A DNA stretch of 18,842 nt. Source: CAZIOQ01 sp964540975 (GTDB taxonomy: Bacteria; Patescibacteriota; Microgenomatia; UBA12405; UBA6130). Below, one piece after another: positions 6,501 through 13,451 of the stretch; the first letter of the stretch is position 1; each line of letters begins with the position of its first letter. The stretch spans positions 1 through 18,842 of the forward strand of contig CAZIOQ010000030.1 of NCBI GenBank assembly GCA_964540975.1. The letters run 5' to 3'. Position numbers and translations under genes: made by a program. The notes beneath the pieces were generated by a model. That model saw only the letters and a program-made list of their open reading frames with translations. It was not told the origin of the DNA and ran no database searches.

Positions 6501-6834
6501 TTCGCCTAAAACACTTTGGATAAAAAGGCAATTTCTGGAGAAGATTCTTGCTGGTAGAAAAACAGTTGAAGTTCGAGTTGGTTACAGAAACATTCAGGAA
6601 TTAAAGCTAGGAGAAAGGCTTCTTTTGAACGAAGAATATGAAGTAAAAATCAAGGATGTCAGGCGATATTCAACTTTTTCGGAAATGCTGGAATATGAAG
6701 AAGCTGAAAAAATTGTACCAGGAATGCCAAAAGGAGAAATTCTTAGGATTTTGCGAAGTTTATATCCGCCGTTTAAGGAAAAATTGGGAGTTTTTGCGAT
6801 AGAGTTGGAATTTTCTCCAAAAGAAGAAAAATAA
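6493..6834 (+). CDS. ASCH-domain protein (predicted RNA-binding)
   Basis: A 113-residue protein matching the small ASCH fold. 'WIKRQFLEKILAGRKTVEVRV' is the family's typical start (strand, helix, 'G.Ktve.R'), followed by 'LKLGERLLLN', 'VKIKDVRRYSTFSEML' and the closing strand 'LGVFAIELEF'. ASCH domains belong to the PUA-like superfamily and are predicted to bind RNA, with proposed links to translation or coactivator functions. The biochemical activity of most bacterial members is not established. The ATG lies inside the end of the upstream gene (8 nt shared) and has no separate ribosome site, which suggests translational coupling. It ends 48 nt before ychF. Confidence 0.8.
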   Translation: MNNSPKTLWIKRQFLEKILAGRKTVEVRVGYRNIQELKLGERLLLNEEYEVKIKDVRRYSTFSEMLEYEEAEKIVPGMPKGEILRILRSLYPPFKEKLGVFAIELEFSPKEEK

Positions 6835-6843
6835 CTTCTTTTC

Positions 6844-6852
6844 TGCTAAAAT
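6844..6852 (+). promoter_or_regulatory. Candidate extended -10 promoter of ychF
   Basis: TGCTAAAAT is an extended -10 with a 5/6 hexamer. A start about 7 nt downstream would leave a leader of roughly 25 nt before the ATG at 6883. A weak A/T inverted repeat (AAAAGAAG at 6819-6826 with CTTCTTTT at 6835-6842) lies just before it. Confidence 0.4.
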
Positions 6853-6882
6853 TAATCTGCTGTTAAGTAGTTTTCAAAACAA

Positions 6883-8073
6883 ATGTCAAACCTTTCGGTC
6901 GGGATTATTGGGTTGCCTAATACCGGGAAGTCCACCTTGTTTAATGCTTTGTTAAAAAAACAAGTGGCGGCGGTGGCCAATTTTCCTTTTACAACTATTG
7001 AACCAAATACAGGGATTGTCCCGGTTCCAGATAAAAGACTAGATATTTTGGCAAAAATTTTTCCCGCTGATCAAATAATTCCCACTACAATTGAATTCGT
7101 GGATATTGCCGGATTGGTCAAAGGTGCTCATCAAGGAAAAGGATTAGGCAATCAGTTTTTGTCTCACATTAAAAATGTGGATCTAATAGCCGAAGTAGTA
7201 AGACAATTTACTAATCCTAATGTGCCTCATATCGAAGGAAGAATAGATCCTCAAAATGATAGAGAAATTGTTGATTTGGAATTGATAATGGCTGATCTTC
7301 AGTTAGTTAAAAAACGCTTAGAAGACTTTGAAAGAAAAAAGCGTCTTGGATTGGATAAAAACACGGCTAAACTTTTTGTTTTATTGAAAAAAATCGAACA
7401 ACATCTTAACAATGGTAAACCGGTAAGAAAGCTAAACTTTACCCTAGAAGAAAAAGAACTGGTCAAGGAGCTTAATCTCCTAACGATTAAACCAATTGTT
7501 TATGTAATTAATATTGATGAAAATCGAATTGGTAAAAATCAAAATACTGATGATCAAATCTTTCTCAGCGCTCAATTAGAGGCAGAAATTGCCAGTCTTC
7601 CTTCCAATGAAGCTCAAGAATTTTTAAAAGAATTCAAACTTGATCAAAGCGGATTAGACAAACTCATTATCACTGCTTACAAAAAACTGAATTTGATTAC
7701 CTTTTATACCACTACCAAACCTGGAGAAATCCGCGCTTGGACAGTAAAAAAAGGAACAAAAGCGCCCCAAGCAGCAGGAATAATCCATTCTGATTTTGAA
7801 AAAGGTTTTATTAAAGCAGAAGTGATTTCTTATCAAGATTTAATCAAGGTGGGAAACAAAAATGACATCCTCCCCGCCCGTGGAAGGGCGGGGTTTCCTT
7901 CAGAAACCTCGAAAGGAGGCCGTCTTCTTTGCTTCAATTCATCCCCGCCCACAGAGGGGCGGGGTATTCTTGAAGCGCAGAATAAAGCTAAAGAAAAAGG
8001 ACTGTTGCGAATTGAAGGCAAGGACTATATCCTTCAAGATGGAGATATCATCCACTTTTGGTCCTCTAGATAA
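6883..8073 (+). CDS. ychF: YchF/OLA1-family ATPase with in-frame palindromic insertion
   Basis: A TRAFAC P-loop protein that binds the ribosome and, unlike most Obg relatives, prefers ATP. Visible: P-loop GLPNTGKST (residues 10-18), switch region DIAGLVKGAHQGKGLGNQFLSHI, and NIDE in place of NKxD, the family's changed base-specificity motif. A coiled-coil part and a C-terminal TGS domain (KPGEIRAWTVKKGTKAPQAAG...FIKAEVISYQDLI...GLLRIEGKDYILQDGDIIHF) follow. Length is 396 residues against roughly 360 usual. The excess is residues about 327-367, inserted in a TGS loop between 'LIKVGNK' and 'KAKEKGLLR' and encoded by a hairpin-rich repeat. The gene converges on rpsI with 6 bp between stops. Family call is firm; whether the inserted protein works is unknown. 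Confidence 0.96.
   Translation: MSNLSVGIIGLPNTGKSTLFNALLKKQVAAVANFPFTTIEPNTGIVPVPDKRLDILAKIFPADQIIPTTIEFVDIAGLVKGAHQGKGLGNQFLSHIKNVDLIAEVVRQFTNPNVPHIEGRIDPQNDREIVDLELIMADLQLVKKRLEDFERKKRLGLDKNTAKLFVLLKKIEQHLNNGKPVRKLNFTLEEKELVKELNLLTIKPIVYVINIDENRIGKNQNTDDQIFLSAQLEAEIASLPSNEAQEFLKEFKLDQSGLDKLIITAYKKLNLITFYTTTKPGEIRAWTVKKGTKAPQAAGIIHSDFEKGFIKAEVISYQDLIKVGNKNDILPARGRAGFPSETSKGGRLLCFNSSPPTEGRGILEAQNKAKEKGLLRIEGKDYILQDGDIIHFWSSR
7861..7976 (+). repeat. Palindromic element inserted in-frame in ychF (IS200/IS605-end-like hairpins)
   Basis: About 115 bp with three inverted repeats. Hairpin 1: CCCCGCCC (7872-7879), 6 nt loop, GGGCGGGG (7886-7893). Small hairpin: CCTC, GAAAG loop, GAGG (7907-7919). 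Hairpin 2: CCCCGCCC (7943-7950), 6 nt loop, GGGCGGGG (7957-7964), extended outside 5-nt internal loops by GCTTCAA (7931-7937) with TTGAAGC (7970-7976). GC content is far above the surroundings. The 'GACATCCTCCCCGCC...GGCGGGGTTTCC' arrangement resembles subterminal palindromes of IS200/IS605 elements. No stop occurs in the coding frame. Confidence 0.75.
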
Positions 8074-8084
8074 AGAAATTTATC
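8069..8084. terminator. Small inverted repeat spanning both convergent stop codons
   Basis: GATAAA-GAAA-TTTATC is a perfect 6 bp AT-rich stem with a GAAA loop. It contains the TAA of ychF and the TAA of rpsI. On the + strand it is followed by GTTTTGG. It is too weak to call a firm terminator, but it is the only inverted repeat between the converging genes. Confidence 0.25.
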
Positions 8085-8496
8085 GTTTTGGTGATTGTTT
8101 TTTCCTTCTCGCCTTACCACCCAAACCAGGTTTGCGTCTCTCTCTGGCCCTTGAATCAACTGTCAACAAACCAGCTTTTTTAAGAATTGGCCGATAAATT
8201 GGCAGATTAAATTTTTCTAATGCCCGGGAAAGAGCTAAGACTACTGCTTCAAGCTGTCCTTTCTTGCCACCACCAAAAACATTAATTTTTGCCCAGAATT
8301 TATCTAGATTATCAGTAATTTTAAAAGGCAACTGGTAATAAGTTTCTGCTACTGGTCCTGAAAAATATTCCCCAATTGGCTTCTCGTTAACCACTGTTTC
8401 TCCTTTGCCTTTAAATAGGCGAACTACGGCCGTGGCCTCTTTTCTCCGACCAACTGCATACCAATAATTTTTTTTCCTTGATTTTCTATGAATCAT
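8080..8496 (-). CDS. rpsI: 30S ribosomal protein S9
   Basis: A small-subunit protein whose C-terminal tail reaches the P-site tRNA. It reads WYAVGRRKEATAVVRL at the start, VFGGGKKGQLEAVVLALSRAL in the middle, and ends with the basic tail RERRKPGLGGKARRKKQSPKR, including the conserved final Lys-Arg. The ATG at 8496 gives 138 residues and has AGAAAGGG upstream. An in-frame TTG at 8517 would add 7 residues but lies further inside rplM. With the ATG, the gene overlaps rplM by 11 nt. It is the last gene of the ribosomal run, and its stop is 6 nt from that of ychF on the other strand. Confidence 0.95.
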   Translation of the reverse strand: MIHRKSRKKNYWYAVGRRKEATAVVRLFKGKGETVVNEKPIGEYFSGPVAETYYQLPFKITDNLDKFWAKINVFGGGKKGQLEAVVLALSRALEKFNLPIYRPILKKAGLLTVDSRARERRKPGLGGKARRKKQSPKR

Positions 8497-8923
8497 TTTT
8501 GTTATCCCTTTCTTCAAACTTATCTTGATAGGGATGTTGTAAGTTAGGAAAAATCTTTAATCTTTTCAACCTTTGTTTTCTTAACTTATTTTTAGGCAAC
8601 ATTCCTTTAACTGCTAATCTAATTACCCTCGTTGGGTCTTTGGCTATTAGTTCTTTAAAAGTTATCTCCTTTAATCCACCTAAATATCCAGTATGATGGC
8701 GATAAATTTTTTGTTCTGCTTTTTTACCAGTAACGGCAACTTTGGCCGCATTAACCACTACTACATAATCACCCATATCCAAATGAGGACTATAGCTCGG
8801 TTTGTGTTTACCCATCAATAAGCTAACAATTTCTGTTGCTAGCCTACCCAAAATTTGGCCCTGAGCATCTTTTAAGTGCCACTCTCTAGTAATTTCTCTT
8901 TCTTTTGGAAAATAAGTTTTCAT
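8486..8923 (-). CDS. rplM: 50S ribosomal protein L13
   Basis: A 145-residue early-assembly protein of the large subunit. Family marks: WHLKDAQGQILGRLATEIVSLLMGKHKPSYSPHLDMGDYVVVVNAAKVAVTGKK at the N-terminal half, 'YRHHTGYLGGLKEITF', and the late 'AVKGMLPKNKLRKQRLKRLKIF', then 'NLQHPYQDKF'. The usual rplM-rpsI pairing is kept, but here it is fused to the end of the alpha cluster. The start ATG overlaps the stop of rplQ (ATGA), with an AGAAGGGAAAG ribosome site inside rplQ. Confidence 0.97.
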   Translation of the reverse strand: MKTYFPKEREITREWHLKDAQGQILGRLATEIVSLLMGKHKPSYSPHLDMGDYVVVVNAAKVAVTGKKAEQKIYRHHTGYLGGLKEITFKELIAKDPTRVIRLAVKGMLPKNKLRKQRLKRLKIFPNLQHPYQDKFEERDNKNDS

Positions 8924-9354
8924 TTCTTTCCCTTCTTTTTGTTATCTGCCTTTAATGCTTGTTTTTCTTTCTTAGATGTTTGTTTTTTCCCAGGAAAAGA
9001 AACTGGTTGACTAAATTCCAGCCTATAGATTAAACTACCATCTCCTTTTCTGATTTTTACTTTCCGAATTCTGGTAAAACCACTTTTTTTGTCTTTTAAT
9101 TGAAAAAAAATATTTTTAAGATCTTGGACTCGCTTTTGATCTTGAAAAACCTTAAAAAGTTCCCGAGAAACACCCAGCTCTCCCTTTACCCCCTTGGCAA
9201 GCAGATTCTCTACTGCTCGTTGGGCAGCAAGAATTTTTGGCTTTGAAGATTCAATCCTACCTTTTTTGAAAAAGGACGAAACCAGATTATTAATCAGCCT
9301 CCGGCGATGATCATAGTCGCGACTCAATTTGATTTTCTTAATTCGGTGTCTCAT
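8920..9354 (-). CDS. rplQ: 50S ribosomal protein L17
   Basis: A 144-residue large-subunit protein located near the peptide exit tunnel. It starts MRHRIKKIKLSRDYDHRRRLINNLV, close to the family's 'MRH...KL.R...HR.aml.Nl', with 'IESSKPKILAAQRAVENLLAKG' and 'SGFTRIRKVKIRKGDGSLIYRLEF' further on. After the core it carries a Lys-rich C-terminal tail of about 25 residues that is probably disordered. The start overlaps the rpoA stop by ATGA and the end overlaps the rplM start the same way. Confidence 0.96.
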   Translation of the reverse strand: MRHRIKKIKLSRDYDHRRRLINNLVSSFFKKGRIESSKPKILAAQRAVENLLAKGVKGELGVSRELFKVFQDQKRVQDLKNIFFQLKDKKSGFTRIRKVKIRKGDGSLIYRLEFSQPVSFPGKKQTSKKEKQALKADNKKKGKK

Positions 9355-10274
9355 TCCTTTTTAAAATTAATCCTTTTCTTTTTTAAGACTTTGAATAATT
9401 GATCGACAGATTTTTTCCCCACATTTTTAATCGCCAAAATTTGGCTCACTGAAACCCCTTCAAAGTCAGAAATCTTTTTGTAACCGGCTTTTTTTAAGGC
9501 ATTAATTAATCTTAAAGGCAAATTGAGTTCATCTAACAAAAGCTCTTCTTTTTTCTCAACTGGTGTCTTCTCTTTCTCCTGGAATAAAGTGACTTTTTTG
9601 GGCGATCTAATTTGGTCAAAAACTTCTATCAAAATTGCCGCTGCTTTCTTTAGCGCCTCAGATGGCCTGATTGTCCCATTGGTTTCAATTTCAATTGAAA
9701 GTTGATCAAAGTCAGTTTTTTTCCCTACCCTGGTAGGAGTCACTAAGTAAGCTACCCTGACTACTGGACTAAAAAGGGCATCAACGGCAATAATGCCTAT
9801 TTTATCGGTTTTATGCTCATCAGCTAGTGAATAACCAACTCCTTCTTCAACCTCAAACTCAATATTTAAATTAGTTTTTTTGTCTGCTAAATGAGCCAAG
9901 GTGAGATCTTTATTCACTATTTGAACCCCAGCAGGAGTCTTGATATCACCGGCCTTCACCTCTCCTGGACCATTTTTATCTAATTTCATTTTAAATGACT
10001 TCTGTTCAATTGATTTAATTCTAATTTGTTTAATATTCAAAACAACTTCAATAAGATCCTCTTTAATACCAGGAATATTGGCAAAAAGATGGCTTGCTCC
10101 TTTAACTTTAATCTGGCAAACTGCCAACCCTGGTAAACAAGAAAGCAAAGTTCTTCTTAAACTATTCCCAACGGTAATCCCCAATCCTCCAAATAAAGGC
10201 CCAATTAAAAAAGTGCCTTGGGTGGCGGTTTCTTTTTTCGTCTTGATTAAAAACTGATTAAATTTTTCTCGCAT
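9351..10274 (-). CDS. rpoA: RNA polymerase alpha subunit
   Basis: A 307-residue subunit that dimerises to start RNA polymerase assembly. The alpha-NTD (about 1-225) shows 'LEPLFGG'-like 'IGPLFGGLGITVGNSLRRTLLSCLPG', and 'IRPSEALKKAAAILIEVF' near its end. A linker of about 20 residues leads to the alpha-CTD (about 245-303), 'LNLPLRLINALKKAGYKKISDF...ILAIKNVGKKSVDQL'. The CTD keeps the Arg and Asn that correspond to Arg265 and Asn268 of E. coli, and GKKS, so contact with UP-element DNA is likely preserved. It has the clearest ribosome site of the operon (AAGGAGGA, 4 nt before ATG) and follows a 27 nt gap after rpsD, which may allow separate translation control. Confidence 0.98.
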   Translation of the reverse strand: MREKFNQFLIKTKKETATQGTFLIGPLFGGLGITVGNSLRRTLLSCLPGLAVCQIKVKGASHLFANIPGIKEDLIEVVLNIKQIRIKSIEQKSFKMKLDKNGPGEVKAGDIKTPAGVQIVNKDLTLAHLADKKTNLNIEFEVEEGVGYSLADEHKTDKIGIIAVDALFSPVVRVAYLVTPTRVGKKTDFDQLSIEIETNGTIRPSEALKKAAAILIEVFDQIRSPKKVTLFQEKEKTPVEKKEELLLDELNLPLRLINALKKAGYKKISDFEGVSVSQILAIKNVGKKSVDQLFKVLKKKRINFKKE

Positions 10275-10301
10275 CTTATCCTCCTTTTTATTTTTTTAAA
10301 A

Positions 10302-10919
10302 TTAACGGGAATAAAACTCTATAATTAAGTTCTCATTGATATCTTGAGGCATTTCTTCTCTTTTAGGCATTCTTAAAACTTTTCCTTTTTTACCCTTTTT
10401 TTCCAACCAACGAGGAATTTTAACCTCTTTCCTGGCTAACCATTCCTCGATCACAACTAATTCTTCAGCCTTTTTGTCTAAAGAAATCTGATCGCCAACT
10501 TTTACCTGATAAGAAGGAATTTTTACCTTTTTCCCATTAACTAAAATATGACCATGATTAACCAATTGTCGGGCCATTGCTCTTGAAGGAGCTAGGCCTA
10601 ATCGATGAATAACATTGTCAAGTCTCATCTCTAATAATTTTAATAATCCTTCACCTCGATTTACCAAGCCTGATGCCTTTTGGTAATAATTTTTAAATTG
10701 TTTTTCTAAGATACCATAATATCGCTTTGCTTTTTGTTTCTCTCTCAGCTGGATTGCATAATCTGAAGGTTTGATTCCACTCCTAATCCCATAAAAACCA
10801 GGAGGAACAGCCCCTCTTTTTTCAATTGGGCATTTTGGAGAAAGACATCTCCCGCCTTTTAAAAAGAGTTTTACTCTTTCTCGACGGCATAAACGACATT
10901 TATCAGTAATCCTTGCCAT
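10302..10919 (-). CDS. rpsD: 30S ribosomal protein S4 (zinc-binding type)
   Basis: A 205-residue primary 16S-binding protein. The N-terminal Cys residues 8, 11, 25 and 30 (CRLC...CLSPKC) form the zinc site of the C+ form. 'GIKPSDYAIQLREKQKAKRYYGILEKQF' follows, then the S4 RNA-binding domain (about 97-160; 'LEMRLDNVIHRLGLAPSRAMARQLVNHGHILVNGKKV'). The end 'INENLIIEFYSR' matches the usual '.n..lIvE.YSR'. In many bacteria S4 represses its own operon; no repressor site is evident here. It lies 2 nt after rpsK. Confidence 0.98.
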   Translation of the reverse strand: MARITDKCRLCRRERVKLFLKGGRCLSPKCPIEKRGAVPPGFYGIRSGIKPSDYAIQLREKQKAKRYYGILEKQFKNYYQKASGLVNRGEGLLKLLEMRLDNVIHRLGLAPSRAMARQLVNHGHILVNGKKVKIPSYQVKVGDQISLDKKAEELVVIEEWLARKEVKIPRWLEKKGKKGKVLRMPKREEMPQDINENLIIEFYSR

Positions 10920-10921
10920 TT

Positions 10922-11311
10922 TTAACTTCCCCGGCGCATTTTTGGCGGCCTTGGCCCATTATGCGGAATGGGGGTAATATCTGAAATAGATAAAATATCT
11001 AACTCTCTTTTAGCTCTTAAGACTTTTAAAGCTGCCTCTCTTCCTGGTCCTGGACCTTTAATAAAGACTTGGGCTCTCCTTAAGCCTCTCTTGATTGCCC
11101 GATTAATTCCCTCTTCCACTGTAGTAATAGCAGCATAAGGCGTTGATTTTCTTGTTCCTTTAAAACCTAAACGGCCAGAGGAGGTCCAGTCAACCACCTG
11201 ACCTTCAGGATCGGCAATTGTCACAATTGTATTGTTAAAAGTAGCATTAATATAAATCCGGCCTTCGTTGAGCAATCGTGGTTCTTTGCTTAAAACTTTT
11301 TTTTGTTTCAT
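10922..11311 (-). CDS. rpsK: 30S ribosomal protein S11
   Basis: A 129-residue protein of the small-subunit platform. Conserved stretches are 'GRIYINATFNNTIVTIADPEG', 'TPYAAITTVEEGINRAIKRGLRRAQVFIKGPGPGREAALK' and the C-terminal 'DITPIPHNGPRPPKMRR', nearly identical to the family signature. The start ATG overlaps the stop of rpsM (ATGA). Position between rpsM and rpsD is the standard alpha-operon order. Confidence 0.98.
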   Translation of the reverse strand: MKQKKVLSKEPRLLNEGRIYINATFNNTIVTIADPEGQVVDWTSSGRLGFKGTRKSTPYAAITTVEEGINRAIKRGLRRAQVFIKGPGPGREAALKVLRAKRELDILSISDITPIPHNGPRPPKMRRGS

Positions 11312-11730
11312 GCTTTTTCTTGGCTGCTAGCTAATTTTTGTTGCTGAGCTTCAAGTTTAGCCCACATCTCTTTAGTTAAAGCGCCGACTGTTTTTCTCTT
11401 GCCTTTTCTTGTCCGGGCATTATTTCTTGTCCGCTGACCTCTCACTGGCAAACCAGCAATATGTCTTAATCCCCGATAAGCCTTGATTAATTTGAGCCGT
11501 TCAATATTTTGTCTTATCTCTTGTTTTAAATCACCCTCTATTTTAAAATTTTCTAAAACAATAATAAGCTTTGCTTTCTCATCATCACTCAACTGATGAG
11601 ATTTTTTATTTGGATCAACATTAGCTTTTTTAATCAGATCCCAAACGTTATTTCTCCCAATTCCATAAATCCTAGTTAAAGCAATTTCTAACCTTTCATT
11701 ATCTGGTATCTCAATCCCTCCTAATCTCAT
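11308..11730 (-). CDS. rpsM: 30S ribosomal protein S13
   Basis: A 140-residue head protein that contacts P-site tRNA and forms the bridge to L5. It starts MRLGGIEIPDNERLEIALTRIYGIGR, matching the usual 'ia GvdiP..Krv.iaLtyIYGiG', and has 'YRGLRHIAGLPVRGQRTRNNARTRKGKRKTVG' near the end. A further helical tail (EMWAKLEAQQQ...) extends past the usual terminus by about 20 residues. The start codon overlaps the L36 stop (ATGA). Confidence 0.97.
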   Translation of the reverse strand: MRLGGIEIPDNERLEIALTRIYGIGRNNVWDLIKKANVDPNKKSHQLSDDEKAKLIIVLENFKIEGDLKQEIRQNIERLKLIKAYRGLRHIAGLPVRGQRTRNNARTRKGKRKTVGALTKEMWAKLEAQQQKLASSQEKA

Positions 11731-11840
11731 CCTTGTTTTTGTTTGTGTTTTTTATTTTTACAAATAACAAATAATCTCCCCCGTCTTCTGACGATTCTAC
11801 AATCTCGACATCTTTTTTTAATACTTGCCTGAACTTTCAT
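11727..11840 (-). CDS. rpmJ: 50S ribosomal protein L36
   Basis: A 37-residue protein, MKVQASIKKRCRDCRIVRRR then GRLFVICKNKKHKQKQG. The zinc ligands Cys11, Cys14, Cys27 and His32 are all present, so this is the zinc-binding (C+) form. Length and the final 'HKQ.QG' are typical. It sits between infA (1 nt gap) and rpsM (4 nt overlap), the standard place. Confidence 0.97.
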   Translation of the reverse strand: MKVQASIKKRCRDCRIVRRRGRLFVICKNKKHKQKQG

Positions 11841-11841
11841 T

Positions 11842-12069
11842 TTACTTCTCTCGATAAATTATTCTCCCCTTGCTTAAATCGTAACGAGATATTTCTAATT
11901 TAACCCGATCACCAGGAATCACCCGAACGTAATTAACCTTCATCTTACCAGCTAAATAAGCAAAAATCTCTTTCCCATTATCAAGCCTAACTTTAAAAGT
12001 AGTATCAGGCAAAGCCTGGGTCACTATCCCACTAACAACAATCTTATCTTGCTTTTTTTTATTGGACAT
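11842..12069 (-). CDS. infA: Translation initiation factor IF-1
   Basis: A 75-residue S1/OB-fold protein that occupies the ribosomal A site during initiation. Reads 'DKIVVSGIVTQALPDTTFKVRLDNGKEIFAYLAGKMKVNYVRVIPGDRVKLEISRYDLSKGRIIYREK', which is the complete conserved domain, ending in the usual 'kGRI.yR'. The ATG at 12069 is chosen over an in-frame TTG at 12081. It overlaps the map stop by one base (TAATG), implying coupled translation. No good ribosome site is present. Confidence 0.97.
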   Translation of the reverse strand: MSNKKKQDKIVVSGIVTQALPDTTFKVRLDNGKEIFAYLAGKMKVNYVRVIPGDRVKLEISRYDLSKGRIIYREK

Positions 12070-12824
12070 TATTTTTCCCAAAGAAAAGGCGTTAACTCAA
12101 AACCGCCATTGGTAGTAACCAAAACTGTTTTCTCAAAAAGCGCTGATATTTTACCATTTATATTCACGATTGTCCAGCCATCAGGCTCAACTTTGATCTT
12201 TGATTTTTTTTGTGAATAAATGATCTCTATGGCTAAAGTCTCATTTTCCTTTAAAATAGGCGTTTTTTTTCTCTCTTGGGACAAAAAACAAGGAATTATT
12301 GGTAGTCGATGCAAATTAGTGCCCACCCCATGACCGGTTAATTCTCGAGAACAATAGCCTATTTTTTTTCCTTCGATTTCCTCCTGAATAGCCGAAGAAA
12401 TATCAGCTACCCTATTGCCAGCTTTTGCTTTTTTAATCGCCGCTTTTAATGCTTGTTTCCCAGCGGCAAGGAATCGAGAAAAGTTATTAGTTTTGATCTC
12501 CCAAGTATAAGCGGCATCGGTATGATAACCTTGATAAAAAACTCCGATATCCAAACTCACCAGATCACCTTTTTTGATTTTCTTTTGGTCAGGGACGCCA
12601 TGAACAACTCCGGCATTCAAATTGATACAACTTGCCCATTTATAGCCGGGAACCATTTTAAACGAAGGTTGAGCTCCTTTGCTTTTAATCTCCTCTTCGA
12701 TAAACTGGTCTATCTTAAAAAGAGTCATTCCTGGCTGAACAAAATTAATCGCCCTTGCCATTACCTTGGTTAAAATTGCTCCACCCTTTCTCATTTTTAA
12801 AATTTTTTTCTGGTTATCTTTCAT
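12069..12824 (-). CDS. map: Methionine aminopeptidase, type I
   Basis: Removes the initiator Met from new proteins using two metal ions. In this 251-residue protein the substrate His75 (VVHGVPD) and the metal ligands Asp92 (SLDIG), Asp103 (HTDAA), His165 (GHGVG), Glu200 (AIEII) and Glu231 (LFEKT) are all visible, and His172 is kept. Two usually conserved spots differ: 'FEHT' is FEKT (Lys232) and 'HE.P' is HRLP. Otherwise the length is usual for a form without an N-terminal extension. It lies between adk and infA, as in the classic secY-adk-map-infA order. Confidence 0.96.
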   Translation of the reverse strand: MKDNQKKILKMRKGGAILTKVMARAINFVQPGMTLFKIDQFIEEEIKSKGAQPSFKMVPGYKWASCINLNAGVVHGVPDQKKIKKGDLVSLDIGVFYQGYHTDAAYTWEIKTNNFSRFLAAGKQALKAAIKKAKAGNRVADISSAIQEEIEGKKIGYCSRELTGHGVGTNLHRLPIIPCFLSQERKKTPILKENETLAIEIIYSQKKSKIKVEPDGWTIVNINGKISALFEKTVLVTTNGGFELTPFLWEK

Positions 12825-12830
12825 TGATTT

Positions 12831-13424
12831 TTAAAGTGCTTTTAACCGAACCAAAATGTCTTGAAAAATGTCTTTAATTGGTCTTTCGCCATCAACTTTT
12901 ATCAGCAGGTTTCTTTTCTCGTAAAACCTAAGGATCGGATTAATTGTTTTCTGATAAGATTTAAACCTTCTTTTAAAAATTTCCGGTGAATCATCAGCTC
13001 GATTTTCTTGAAATTTTCTTCCTTCCTTAATCACTTTCTCTCGCCGGGCAAGAATTACTTCTGGTCTGATTTCCAAAAGCAAAACCGCATCTAAGGTTAT
13101 TTTTTCTTTGGCTAAAAACTTTTCAAGAATTTCTGCTTGACTAATGGTTCTGGGAAAACCATCAATAATAAAACCTTGCCGAGATCCTTTTTTGAGAAAC
13201 GGTTGAATGATTTGAAAAACTAACCCATCTGGCACCCAACGACCCTGATTAACAAAAATAGCAATTCTTTTCCCAACTTCTGTTTTAGACTGGATTTGCT
13301 CTCTTAAAAGATCGCCCATTGAAATATGAATTAAACCAAATTTGTCAGTCAAAAGTTTTGCTTGAGTGCCTTTGCCGCTTCCAGAAGGCCCGATAATCAC
13401 TAAATACAATTTTTTTCTTTTCAT
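12831..13424 (-). CDS. adk: Adenylate kinase (short-LID form)
   Basis: Interconverts ATP + AMP and 2 ADP. P-loop GPSGSGKGTQ at residues 12-21; AMP-site helix ISMGDLLREQI; DGFPRT at about 88-93; then 'RADDSPEIFKRRFKSYQKTINPILRFY', the usual 'RxDD....i..Rl..y...t.Pl..yY'. At 197 residues it lacks the roughly 30-residue LID insertion and its Cys ligands found in many Gram-positive enzymes. The short LID is seen as 'REKVIKEGRKFQENRADD'. It sits between secY (27 nt gap) and map (6 nt). Confidence 0.96.
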   Translation of the reverse strand: MKRKKLYLVIIGPSGSGKGTQAKLLTDKFGLIHISMGDLLREQIQSKTEVGKRIAIFVNQGRWVPDGLVFQIIQPFLKKGSRQGFIIDGFPRTISQAEILEKFLAKEKITLDAVLLLEIRPEVILARREKVIKEGRKFQENRADDSPEIFKRRFKSYQKTINPILRFYEKRNLLIKVDGERPIKDIFQDILVRLKAL

Positions 13425-13451
13425 CTTAAATCTGATGAAAATTCATAAATT

